A DNA stretch of 38,320 nt, taken from Allomyces macrogynus ATCC 38327. Its lineage: Eukaryota > Blastocladiomycota > Blastocladiomycetes > Blastocladiales > Blastocladiaceae. This document shows positions 10,741 through 20,729 of this stretch, piece by piece. The notes under the pieces are model-generated. The model did no database searches and was not told where the DNA came from. It saw only the letters and a list, made by a program, of their open reading frames with translations. The position numbers and the translations under genes are program-made. Position 1 is the first letter of the stretch. Every line of letters starts with the position of its first letter. The stretch covers positions 126,012-164,331 of the forward strand of contig GG745362.1 of assembly GCA_000151295.1 (NCBI GenBank). Direction: 5' to 3'.

Positions 10741-11221
10741 AGATGGACCGGCGAGGATGGCAGTGTTACCGTGGTCGCTGCGCACGACGGGGCAGATCAA
10801 GATCCGGCAACACTGCACAGGCGGCTCGCGTGGCTGCTGTGAGGTGATCTGGACTGGTTGACTCCGATGTGGTGCTGCGAGTTTATTTGATTCGACGAGA
10901 TTGACTGGTTAGAGCAATGACAACGTGCTCGTGAGTCGTGATTCAAATCGTGAGTGATCCTGAGATATAAATGTGGTGCCAGCGTGCCCTGGCGCCCAGG
11001 TCAAGCATTTTCTTGGAAGAAGGGCCCAACGTAGTCCATTTCGGACCATTTTCCATTTTCCATTTTCCAAAAATAGCTGGCCGAGCCTACCGATCAAAGA
11101 TCTCGTGCTCAGAGTGTCCCTCCCTCTTTCAACAGGCTGGCAGAGCCCCAACCGCTTGTGACACCTAGCCGCCACGAAGTTTTCCCGAGGCCAAGTCAAC
11201 GAGCACACGACGACGACCAAG
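10741..11221. other. Intergenic upstream of the GDSL pseudogene
   Basis: No gene seen. TATAAAT occurs at 10966-10972, about 250 bp upstream of the pseudogene's dead start codon, and could be a relic promoter element. Confidence 0.4.
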
Positions 11222-12240
11222 ATGTTTGCCTAGCGCCCGTACTCAGCGGCGCTCCTGACCGCAGCGCTGGTCGCCCTGCTTGCCGCGACCACCGCACTCG
11301 CTGCGCCCGTCGTGATCCATGGCGCCGCGTACGAGCAGATCACGGCCGACGAGACGCTCGTCCTGAAGTCGACCGTCGACACACTCCGCGAGCCGCGCCG
11401 GTCGCGGTTCGACCGTGTGATCGCGTTTGGCGACACGTCGACGGATTCTGACAATGTGTTCAACCTGACCAAGGGCGCGTGGCCCGTGCCCGAGTCGTAC
11501 GCGCAGGGACGCTTCTCCAACGGCCGTACGTCGAGGACCTCGCGCGCCATGTCGTCTCGAAGCGCGCGCCCGTTCTGCGTAACTTTGCGTTTGGTGGAGC
11601 CACGACGGATTCCAAGATGGTGCAGGGGTACACACTTTGTCGCGATCGCAATTTGCAGTCGGCAATCTGAGAGAACGAGATGCTCACACGCGAACCAACC
11701 CGCAACCTCGATAGGCAACGATCTCTTCTTCTCAGATGCGGCCATTTCGCCCGACACGCTCGCCAACAACCTGATCCGCGCCGTCGAGGCCAATGACGAC
11801 ATCCACGCCCACACCGACCACGCACGCATGCCGCACATTCTGCTCCTCGGCATGTCCGACTTCAACTACATGCCCTACTTTGCCACGCTCGACGACGAGT
11901 CGCGCGCCAAGTTCATCGCCGCCAATGAGGCGTTCAACGCCGCGCTCGCAAAGCACGTCCAATGCGCCGCCGCGCCCGGGTTAAGTTCGTGTCGACCGCG
12001 CATGTGGTGTCGGACATTTTCGCGAACCCGGAGGGATTCGGGTTCCCGCGCGGCACGGTTGTGAACGCGTGCCTTGATGCCGACTTGGCGATCTGCAAGG
12101 ACCCGGATAACCAGGTTTACTGGGATGCGTTCCATCTCGCGGCCCAGACGCACTCCGTGTTAGGTGACACTGTGGCCAAAGTTGTCGAGGGGGTTGTGCG
12201 TAGGTTGCTGTCGATCAGGCGCGATTTTGGGGGGTGGTGA
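11222..12240 (+). pseudogene. GDSL/SGNH esterase pseudogene
   Basis: This is a paralogue of the gene at 12787-13797, broken in several ways. The ATG at 11222 is followed after two codons by TAG (11231-11233), ahead of an otherwise normal hydrophobic signal peptide. The block FDRVIAFGDTSTDSDN aligns with FDRVVSFGSSSTDTGN of the neighbour, but Thr sits where the nucleophilic Ser should be. After GRFSNG (near 11525) the frame shifts, apparently by loss of one C, and homology continues with VEDLARHVVSK and NFAFGGATTD. About 36 codons before the GND block (near 11714) are missing. A further frameshift near 11965 leads to STAHVVSDIFANPEGFGFP and the block-V motif WDAFH. Each break is visible directly, so function as an esterase is very unlikely. 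Confidence 0.82.
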
Positions 12241-12786
12241 AGGAGGTAGGAGGTGTACGCCGCGCGATTGTAGCACAAGATCTTGTAGCGCAATATGCTC
12301 CACAGTTTTGCACAGGGTGGAGAAGGTGGCTGTGCATTCTCTTGAGCGAACGGACCAATATTTGCCGTGAGGTGAGGAGTATACGGTGTTGTTGCGATCA
12401 GCGATCACAGCAGCAACAGAAGCGAGCTGCAGCAAGCAGCTCCGTCTTGATCAGGGAAAACATCCGCGATCAAATAAGTCATTCAATGACCAACCACCCG
12501 CAATACGTTCGACAACAGCATGGATCGCATCGTCTCCGGCCAGATTTATTGGCGACCAAGGGCTCAAGGATCAGCACGATGGTGACCAAAACAGTGCGCC
12601 ACCGATCACAGCCTGTCTGATATTCTGGGTAGGCCTGTGCATCTCGACGATCAACGCCACACGTCCTCGTGCGCGCGTGCCTTATTCAAGCTCGCGTCAA
12701 GGCGCCCGGCAATGCTCGCGCACTCCACGCAGCGCCAGGTACTGCATGCAACGGCACTCGTCCCGTTATTGCACACCAAACCGACG
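12241..12786. other. Region between the GDSL pseudogene and GDSL gene
   Basis: No supported gene. It should hold the promoter and possibly a missing signal-peptide exon of the downstream GDSL gene; a hydrophobic frame (CLIFWVGLCIS, near 12612) exists but I cannot connect it by a credible splice. Confidence 0.4.
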
Positions 12787-13797
12787 ATGAAGATTGCCAT
12801 GACGACGCCGATCATTTCCCACGAACCTGTCGCCACCACGCGCGACCATCGATCCACGAGCTCGCTGTCCTCCACCGGCCCCACGTTCGACCGCGTCGTC
12901 TCATTCGGCAGCTCGAGCACCGACACGGGCAACGTCTACGCGCTGACCAAAGGCGCGTGGCCACGACCCGCGTATTTTAACGGTCGCTTCTCGAACGGCC
13001 CGACGTGGGTCGAGTACCTGGTGCCGCTCGTTGGCGCGCACGAGCTGCGCGACTTTGCCTATGGCGGCGCGACCACTGATAACACACTCGTGCAAGGTTG
13101 GACGGGCGCGGAAGGCGACGTCGCGGTGCCGTCGGTCATGGACCAGATCCGCATGTTTGCGAGCGAAGAGGGGAAGGAAAAGGTCGGGCGTACGCTCTAC
13201 GCGGTGTGGGTTGGGAGTACGTGCGCGTGCGGTTGGGTGTCGTCGGTTTGCAGGATTGGTTTGCTCACCGACTTTGGCATAGACAACGATTTCTACTACA
13301 CGAACGCCACCGTCGACCCGGACTTGGTCACCGACAATATCCTCCGCGCCGTCCAGACCCTCGACGAGCTGCACGCCGTCAACGACCTAACGCCCAACCA
13401 CCACACCCTTGTCATGGGCATGGTCAACTGGGACCACACGCCCTACTTTGTCGCGCAGCCCGCCGAGGTTCGAAACGCGTTCCAGGCGGCAGCCAATTCC
13501 TACAACGCGTCGCTCGCCTCGAAAATCGAGCAGTACACGAACACCGCTAGCACACGGCGTGCCACGTTTGTCCCAACCGCGCACATTGTGCCGGCGATCT
13601 ATGCGGACCCGGAAGCGGTTGGGTTTCCGCGCGACACCGATGGGACGCCGTGGTTGGACGTACCCGATGCGGATCCGGATGCGCAAGTCTACTTTGACCA
13701 GTTCCATGTGACGACGAAGGTGCACGCGCTGTTTGCGCAAGCGGCAGCTGCAGCGCTTGCCGGCACGGCGCGCGGGGTGGAGAAGAACGCTTCCTAA
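12787..13797 (+). CDS. GDSL/SGNH-family esterase or lipase
   Basis: Exons 12787-13216 and 13283-13797 give 314 residues. SGNH blocks: I, FDRVVSFGSSSTDTGN (Ser nucleophile, with GSS instead of the usual GDS); II, GRFSNGPTWVEYL (Gly); III, GNNDFYY (Asn), created only after splicing; V, YFDQFH (Asp and His). The 66-bp intron (donor GTACGT, acceptor TAG, phase 1) is a multiple of three and lacks stops, so an unspliced reading gives a false 22-residue insert that destroys block III. The family hydrolyses acyl esters of lipids or polysaccharides, usually outside the cell. No signal peptide follows the chosen ATG, whereas the adjacent pseudogene has one, so the true 5' end may lie upstream. Other in-frame ATGs are at 12637 and 12709. 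Confidence 0.8.
   Translation: MKIAMTTPIISHEPVATTRDHRSTSSLSSTGPTFDRVVSFGSSSTDTGNVYALTKGAWPRPAYFNGRFSNGPTWVEYLVPLVGAHELRDFAYGGATTDNTLVQGWTGAEGDVAVPSVMDQIRMFASEEGKEKVGRTLYAVWVGSTCACGWVSSVCRIGLLTDFGIDNDFYYTNATVDPDLVTDNILRAVQTLDELHAVNDLTPNHHTLVMGMVNWDHTPYFVAQPAEVRNAFQAAANSYNASLASKIEQYTNTASTRRATFVPTAHIVPAIYADPEAVGFPRDTDGTPWLDVPDADPDAQVYFDQFHVTTKVHALFAQAAAAALAGTARGVEKNAS
13217..13282 (+). other. 66-bp intron, frame-preserving, in the GDSL gene
   Basis: GTACGT...GGCATAG. Removing it turns WVGST... into WVGNNDFYY, the canonical block III of SGNH hydrolases, which is strong indirect proof of the splice. Confidence 0.85.
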
Positions 13798-13908
13798 TTG
13801 TACAATCGCTACACGCAGACCTATGGCAAATGCATCATCTTCTCCTGCATTTTCGAGACCCTGCTATTGCTACTGCCAGTCTACCCGTACCCCCCTCGCG
13901 CAAAGTCC

Positions 13909-15197
13909 TCACTTCTCCACCACCTCGACAATCCGGACCGATGGCGCGTGCCCCACCGCGGGCCCGTTACTCGGCTTCAATAAGCTCCCTGGAGCGCGCG
14001 CCGTCGTACCGCCACCCGACGACGACTGCCCCCCGCCCTGCGACGAGGTCGTGATCGACGAGGCCAAGTGACTTTCCGTGTTGTTGGTAGCGGCGGCCGT
14101 CGGAGACGTCGGTAGTCGCTGGACCATGATTTTCGTGAGCAGCTGCAGCAGCGCGCAGTAGGCGGACATGCGAACGGACTAGATAATCGCGTCCGTCAGT
14201 GGAGGGAGGGGGAGAATGAAGAGCTCTCGCGACCGTGCCTGCGAGAAGTACACGAGCAACCAGAGTGGATCAAACGTCGCGTCAAACAAGTGAATCAGGT
14301 TGGCCACAGTTAACGTCCCGGCCTCGACGATCAAGAGCGTCTGCGCGCGCAGCATGTACTTGTTGAACCCGGTGCGCCGCAGGTGGTTAGCGCGCGTCAG
14401 GTGCTGCAACCGCACGAGGAACGCAAGCGAGAGCGCCGTATTGAGTGCAGCGTCAAAGAGGTAGCCCGCAGCAAACAACTGGTAGACTTGGTCGTCGCCA
14501 AAGTAATTGTTGCGCGCGACAAAGACCCACCCGTAGATCATGAACGCGATCCAGTAGATGGAGAATAGGATCGTCGAAATCCATAGGATCGTGGTCACGC
14601 GAGGCCATAGCGAGCCGGCGAGCTGCCGGTATCTGCGACGGAGGACAGTGATGGTCGCGGTTTCAGGGGTCAGAATGGACGCGACCCGCCGCCAACGCAT
14701 CTACCAAGAACGTCCGGGAGCCGTGCGTACCGCTGCAAGTTCATAATCGAAAAGAGAACCATGTTGATCATGCACGCGAGGTAGTCGAGCACCCAGTTCG
14801 CGGCCGGGCACGCCGGTTGAAAGAGGCAAAACAGCGTAAAGTTGATATCGTAGAGCTGCATCGCAATGAGGACAAGAATGCCCGCGTAGAACCACGATCG
14901 CTTGATGGCAAACAAGCGCAACGCTCTCCAAGTGGTGCTCGCGTAGATCGCGAGCAGCAACGTCCACAAAAACGTCGACGGTGACCACTCGAAGGTGTCC
15001 TATCACGTCGCGACCGCACGAAGCCCCACGCACGGCGTTAGCCCGTGGAATAGGCGCCGACCGTCCATGACAGAAGGCTGGGTTGGTACCCCAGTGATGC
15101 CCCGTGCGACGGCGCCAGCGCGAAGAGCGAGGTTCGGGCCGTGGCCGGGTCCGGTCGAAATGAGCCATGGCCATGCGGCGTGGCGGCTGAGCCCCAT
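13909..15197 (-). CDS. Orphan seven-transmembrane protein, GPCR-like
   Basis: Four exons on the minus strand: 15197-15090, 14999-14731, 14632-14254 and 14178-13909, giving 341 residues. Introns are 90, 98 and 75 bp, with donors GTACCA, GTACGC and GTGTAC. Branch-like CTAAC or CTGAC lies in the first and third. The start MGLSRHAAWPW has a good ACCATGG context. Seven hydrophobic segments can be counted, for example LWTLLLAIYASTTW (1), WFYAGILVLIAMQLYDI (2), LDYLACMINMVLFSIM (3), ILFSIYWIAFMIYGWVF (4), LNTALSLAFLVRL (5), QTLLIVEAGTLTVANLIH (6) and SAYCALLQLLTKIM (7). The C-tail is Ser/Gly-rich. A TAG at 14179-14181 that looks like a premature stop is the 3' splice site of the last intron. I do not recognise the family; a receptor role is inferred from topology and from the neighbouring GPCR genes. 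Confidence 0.72.
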
Positions 15198-16640
15198 GGT
15201 GCTGGAGGTCGTCGTTGAGCGGAGCGTGCAGGTCGGCCGCGATACAGGGCGTTGGCGAGTCGTGGATCGCAGTGGAGGAGGAGGTCGAATGCTCGAGAGA
15301 GCGGGCGGGGGGGTGCGCGGCCCAGCTACCGCCCGGAGCGCTCTCGAGGCACCTGGGCGGCTCAACGACAATTTGCCGTGGCCATGCAAACTGATCTGTT
15401 CTCACATTGGTTGTTGCCGTCAAAGGCGCGGCGATAGGAGACACCGTGGGCGCAGCAGCGCGTGGTGCAGGCCCCTCCCGCCGGGTCGTTGGTCGTTTCT
15501 CGTAGCGGATCGGTGGGGCGCAAATGGCCCGTCGCGATCATGGCAACCGTCGCGACGAAGGCCTCCTGACTGAGGGTCGTTTGCGTGTCTCCCGCGGGCT
15601 GCTGTGGGCATCGCTTTCGTTTCGGCAGGAGGCATCCTGCGCGGTCACACGCTCAAGCAGTCAGCCATGTTGCGCTCACCACCGCAACCACGTCAAACGA
15701 GCCACCATGCAACTTGCACCTCACGAGTTGCACCACCATCAACCACCCGTGATCCGTCGCTGCCCGCAAACATCAACTCCAACTGCTTCCAATACTTGCT
15801 GCAACTGCTCCAGCTTTTATGATCTCGCAGTGGCGATTGACCGCCCACGGCCGACCCGGTCCTGTCACTCACGCCGCTCGGCTTTGTTCGTGTGGTTGGC
15901 TCAAGATCAACGACATGGGGCTGCATTGCAGCGCCGATCTGCAATCGAATCCAGCTCGTTCACCGCAACGACACGATTTTGGAAAGCATGCTCAGCCGCA
16001 CAGGTGCACCGCGTGCACGCCGTGCCGTTGCCCCCGTCCACGACTCCAACCCTCGGAGTCTGCGACTGTTTGTGATCAGACGCGAACCACGCAATCCGTG
16101 CACCGCGGCTCTTGTTCAGCACCAACCGACGGCTTGACACCAACAGCACACGTCTGACGCTCTCTTCTGCACTCTCTCCGTGGAGCTTGGTCGAAAACAA
16201 GGCAGGAACCCGCGCGGAGGCCGGCCCAGCGCACGACGACGCCAGCGATCCTGCCAGTTCAAAGTTTTTGGTCGAGCGCCCCCTCTTCGGTTCCTCCACT
16301 TTGTTCCCGTGCGCCCCTCGACGCCCAACCGACCGGCCCACGACTACGCCCTTGACACGGGTTGGTTGTGGCGAGTCTCTGACGAGACTTGGGCTCTCGC
16401 AGCCCCAGAACGATCATTCTTCCCGGCTCCACGGTCCAAACCACTCAACATCGCGTGCCACTTTGCCCGGCACGGCACCGGGCCGACTCCATTCGGCGCC
16501 CAGCTCCATTTCTCGCCCGCACTCTGCTCTCCTCGCTCTGGCCCACGCTTCGGGTCAAGCGCCCGCGCCCGTGCTGCTGCAGCACGATTCCCACGGTCCC
16601 CACTGTATTGCCCTCGACGTAGTTGCAGATCACGCCGACA
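15198..16640. other. Divergent intergenic region, 7TM gene and first class C GPCR
   Basis: About 1.4 kb separates two genes that point away from each other, so both promoters should lie here. Several frames of more than 100 codons cross it, but none has domain character, and the long plus frame from 16112 merely runs into exon 2 of the receptor. Confidence 0.5.
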
Positions 16641-19600
16641 ATGGCCGCACCGGTCTCGTGGTGGAGGTGGTCGGTGGTCGTCCTGTTCTTGGGGTTGTTT
16701 GCGGTCGCGCCAAGCGTTTCAGCGGCCACGTTCAAGGTCACGGCGATTTTGCCGCTGAGCGACCCGAGTACGCTTGCTCGTCCCTGGTTTCGTGTTCTTC
16801 CTTTGCTGAACTCACGATCCCAACGCCACGTGTAGGCTCTGTCGCGACCGCGTCGGGTATTCGCGATGCTCTCCTTGCCACACAGGGGCTTATCGACCAA
16901 GTGGCCCTTGGCTCCAACCACACGTTTGCGCTCGACGTCAAAGACTCGGCGAGCAACGCGACGATTGCGATCCGCCACGTGTTTGATGCCGCCAAGGACG
17001 GCGCCGTCGCGATCATTGGCGAAATGGGCAGTGCCGTCACGATCCCGATTGCCTTGACCACGTCCAACTTTGCCATGCTCACCTGTTCCGGGTCCGTGAC
17101 GACGCCGGACCTCGCTGCGTCCAAGGGCTTCCCCTTGTTCATTCGCACGATTCCCGTATGATAGCTTCTGGTCCGCCGTGTGAGCTGATTTGTGTGCGGC
17201 AGTGAACAGTTGTGGAGTTTGCGCGCTCATTCACGGCATTGGCGATTTATGTTTAGGACGATGCGGCGCAAGGGCAGTTTCTCGCGCGCTTCGTGGCCAT
17301 GATGCAGTGGCGTAGCGTCGCGGTTCTCTACAGCTCGGATGCGTGCGTTCTTGCTTCTTCATGGTTCGGCGGTGGCAACGAACGAGGGGCAAACTTCTCA
17401 CGGCGCGGCGCCAATATTTTAGCTACGGCGTCGGCCTCATGTCCATGTTCCAGGACGAAGCCGACACGCAGCATCTGCAAGTAACCACCATGCAGTCTTT
17501 CTCGTCCACGGACCACAATGGCCACGAACTGGCGCTCGAGGCCATCAGGGAGTCGGGCACGCGCATCATCGTCTATTTCGGGCTCTCGGTCGACCTAATC
17601 CATATTGCACGCGACGCGCGCGACCTCGGCATGATAGGCGCGGATTGGGTGTGGATCGGCGCCGACGGTATCTCGGATCTCCCCGAAGTCTTGGCCACAG
17701 CCAAGCCCAGCGACGTCGACAATTGTAACGGCGTGCTCTTCTCGCTGCCGAACCAGCAGGGCGGCGCGCAGTACCCGGCGTTTTGGAACACGTTCCACAC
17801 GGCCTACCCGAACCGCACCGACATGCCGCAGTACGCGACGCTCTTTGTCGACTGTTACCAGGCGCTCGCGCGCGGGATCGTGCGGCTTGCCGCGATTCAC
17901 GGCGCCGACAAGGTGCTCAAGCGGTCCTACCCGCCCAACTTTTCGGCGAGCGATGTGATCATGCCGTTTGAGGGCATTTCCGGACCCGTGACGTGGAATG
18001 CCGAGGGCGGCCGGCTCGCGGATTTCACAATCCACAACGTGTTTAAGGGCAAGGACGCGACCGTTTACTCGTACCCGCCCGGAGCGACGGCGCTCAAGTC
18101 GACGGGCACCGCCGTGCGGTTCTACGACGGCTCGTCAATGGTGCCGCCCGACCGGCCAGCGCAGATTATTGCCTACATTCAGTGGACGTCGGTTGGCGGT
18201 ATCATCATCGAGGCCATTACGGCGGTCCTGATTGCGGCCGTGGTTGCCAGCACAATTTACCTGCACTCGCGCCGCATGGACCCGAAAGTCAAGAGCATGA
18301 GCTTTGTTTTCCTCGTGCAAATCGCGGTTGGCATTGTGCTCGTGCTGATCTCGGTGCTCGTTGGGTTGGACGTGCCCACGAAAGTGACTTGCAACCTGCA
18401 AACGTGGCTGTTTTTGATTGGGCTCGCGCTCGTGCTCTCTGCCATTGCCGCCAAGTCGTTCCGCCTGTGGCGCGTCTTTGACAACTACAAGCTCGAAAAA
18501 CTGCACCATCTCAGCGACGCGCGGCTCCTGCTCTCGTGTCTCGCCGTGGCTGGGATCCAGGCCTTGATTCTCGTGCTGTGGACGGTGATTGCACCGCTCG
18601 AGCCGGTGCTCACGAGCACGGCGACGTCGGTCTCCTACAAGTGCAAGTCGAGCAAGTCGGGTTGGTCGATTGCGTTCCACGTGTTGACGCTGCTGTATAA
18701 CGCCGTGTTGCTCGTGTCAGTGCTCGTTCTCGCGTTCAAGACGCGCAAGGCCTTTTCCGCGTTCCGCGACTCCAAGTACATCGGCTACGCCTGGTGCGCT
18801 TGTCCCTTTCTCCCCATTTACTTCATAAGCGCATTCATATTGTTCCTGACTCGTTTCTCCACCACCTAGCCAAAACCTGTTCATGATTGCCGTCATTACG
18901 ATCCCGCTGCGGTACCTGGCCCCCGACTCGATCGCGCTCACCTCGTACATCATCCGCACGGTGCTAGTGCTCTACGCGTCAGCATTCACGTTTGCGACCC
19001 TCGTCGGTCGGGTGGCCATGGTTCCATTCTTGGCCGCTCGGCAGCCGGATCCGGCCGCACGCCCGATGTGGGAACGGCCCGGGTCACGCTGGTCGTCGAG
19101 CGACGGACTCGCGTCGGCGGCCGAGCCGGTGGTCGGGAAACCGACGACGATGAGCGGCAAGTACCCGGTGGTATGCGCGCATTCTTGCTTTTTCGCAGTT
19201 TGTTTCTCGTGACTCTGTGACTCTGACATTTTTCATGCTCACCGAACAAATAGAAAAAAGGCAACAGCCTATTCGCACCATGGCGAACGCACCGGCTGAC
19301 CCTCTTCGCGCTGGAAGGCTGGCTCGCCCTGTCCCGCTTAACCCGCGACTGCGAGCAAGGCCGGCTCTTCAAATTACGCAGCGTGACTTTTGACCCGAAC
19401 CCAGGTTCCGCGGGGAGTAGCACGACCTGTATCGAAATCCGGTGCGACTCGACGAGTTACCTGGTCCAGTGCGCGTCCGAGGACGACAAGGCCAAGTGGG
19501 TCCGCGCGCTGGCCACACACTGCCCAATGTACTCGCGTGCGACGGGTAGTAATCCCGGCTTCGGTGGGGTGCGGATGGGCATGGACGATCCGGCCGCGGC

Positions 19601-19889
19601 GGTGTTTGCGCATACGATGTCGGCACTCGCACGGGCGGGGACCGAGTCGGCAGCGGTCGTGGTCGTGCCGCCGGCGTTGATCCCGCACGAGCACGAAGAT
19701 GCGCCGCTGATTGGTGCGCCGACGACGGGGGCAAGTGTTGGGCCCACGGATGGGAAGAGTCGCGACGCGTCGGTGGTCGCGAGTGCTGGTGGGTCCGAGG
19801 GCGGGAAGTCGGTGCGCTGGTCGCAGTTTGAGGATACGATCGTGGAGCGGAGTGGTGGGGGCGGGGGTGGTGGGTTAGGGAAGTCGTGA
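16641..19889 (+). CDS. Class C (GABA-B-like) GPCR with C-terminal PH-like domain, copy 1
   Basis: Six exons: 16641-16767, 16836-17155, 17257-17342, 17423-18793, 18870-19170 and 19254-19889; introns are 68, 101, 80, 76 and 83 bp. The product has 946 residues. Signal peptide 1-28 (WWRWSVVVLFLGLFAV), then a type-1 periplasmic-binding-like ligand domain from ATFKVTAILPL to about 425, without a Cys-rich linker. The 7TM core lies at about 430-690 with the class C disulfide pair TCNLQTW and SYKC. Residues 736-828 resemble a PH domain (RTHRLTLFALEGWLALSR, FKLRSVTFDP, then a final helix DDKAKWVRAL). The tail is Gly/Ser-rich. Expected at the plasma membrane, sensing a small molecule through G proteins; the ligand cannot be told. 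An upstream ATG at 16623 is in frame and would add six residues. Confidence 0.9.
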
Positions 19890-20729
19890 GCGGGCGCGGG
19901 CGCGGCCACAACCGTGATCAGAATGTGATCAAAGCTGTACATGAATACAAGCTGTAGCTGTGCCCCACGTGTCCACTCCTGATCGTGTGCCAGCGCGATC
20001 AAGCTGAATCATGCCGGCCGCTTCGCCAACGGGGTGCCTCGTGCGTGGTTGGGGCCAACGTAGTAAACGGTGACGTGCTGCGGCACTCGCGGGCGTTGCA
20101 TGGACGGGCGCAGTCACCCTGTACTATGTGTTTGGACGCGGCGAGGCGAGAGCAGCACTCGATTTCTTACGCGGCTGGTCACCCACCCAGGCCGGGCCAA
20201 ACGCACAGAGCGACGACAACACGACGCGCCATGATTTCTTGACCGGTGGCGGTCGGTGGCGGTGGCACACACCGCGCGCGTACGGCACGCGCACGGAGGT
20301 TGCTCATCTCTCATCAGTCCACCCAAGCGGTGCCCGACTTGCCCAAACGACGATCCGGCCAGTCGCGATCCCAGCCTTCGGTCGGTGAGGCTTCAGAAAG
20401 AGGTGCTCCGACCGGACGATGGTGTGGGCCAAATGGGAGGGCCCGATGTGACCGCGCGGACCAGCCACAAGCGACTTGCATACGTCGATGGTTTCTACAT
20501 AGAACGACGCGGACGGCAAAGCAGGCCGAGGTCACCGCGATTTTCTCAAGAGACGGGCATGGTCGCGTCGGTCTGCGCGCGGTGCTGCTCGTCAATAAAT
20601 TCGGCTCTCCCCACCGCGCGAGCGTGTGCCCGTGTCGTTCGAGCTGCTGCTGCAATTTGCGCGATGGTTGCCCTACCGAATCCATCCCTTCCCAGCTCTT
20701 CGGTCCCAGATTTGGTACTGCGACACGCG
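19890..20729. other. Intergenic between class C GPCR copies 1 and 2
   Basis: No supported gene. A long frame from 20256 runs into exon 1 of copy 2, so a longer N-terminus cannot be fully excluded, but its upstream part has no protein-like character. Confidence 0.45.

Noticed and set aside
13217..13282. A 22-residue Cys-rich insertion in the GDSL enzyme.
   Set aside because: It is an unspliced 66-bp intron; removal restores the GNND block.
14179..14181. In-frame TAG in the 7TM gene, together with TAGs near 1193 and 11231, as a sign of a reassigned stop codon or readthrough.
   Set aside because: The one at 14179 is a 3' splice site; the one near 1193 falls in a probable intron; the one at 11231 is in a clear pseudogene. 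More than 5000 codons of the confident genes contain no in-frame TAG.
16112..16835. Plus-strand frame running into exon 2 of GPCR copy 1 as an alternative N-terminus.
   Set aside because: The part before 16836 lacks protein character, and the spliced alternative supplies a signal peptide plus the conserved first strand of the ligand domain.
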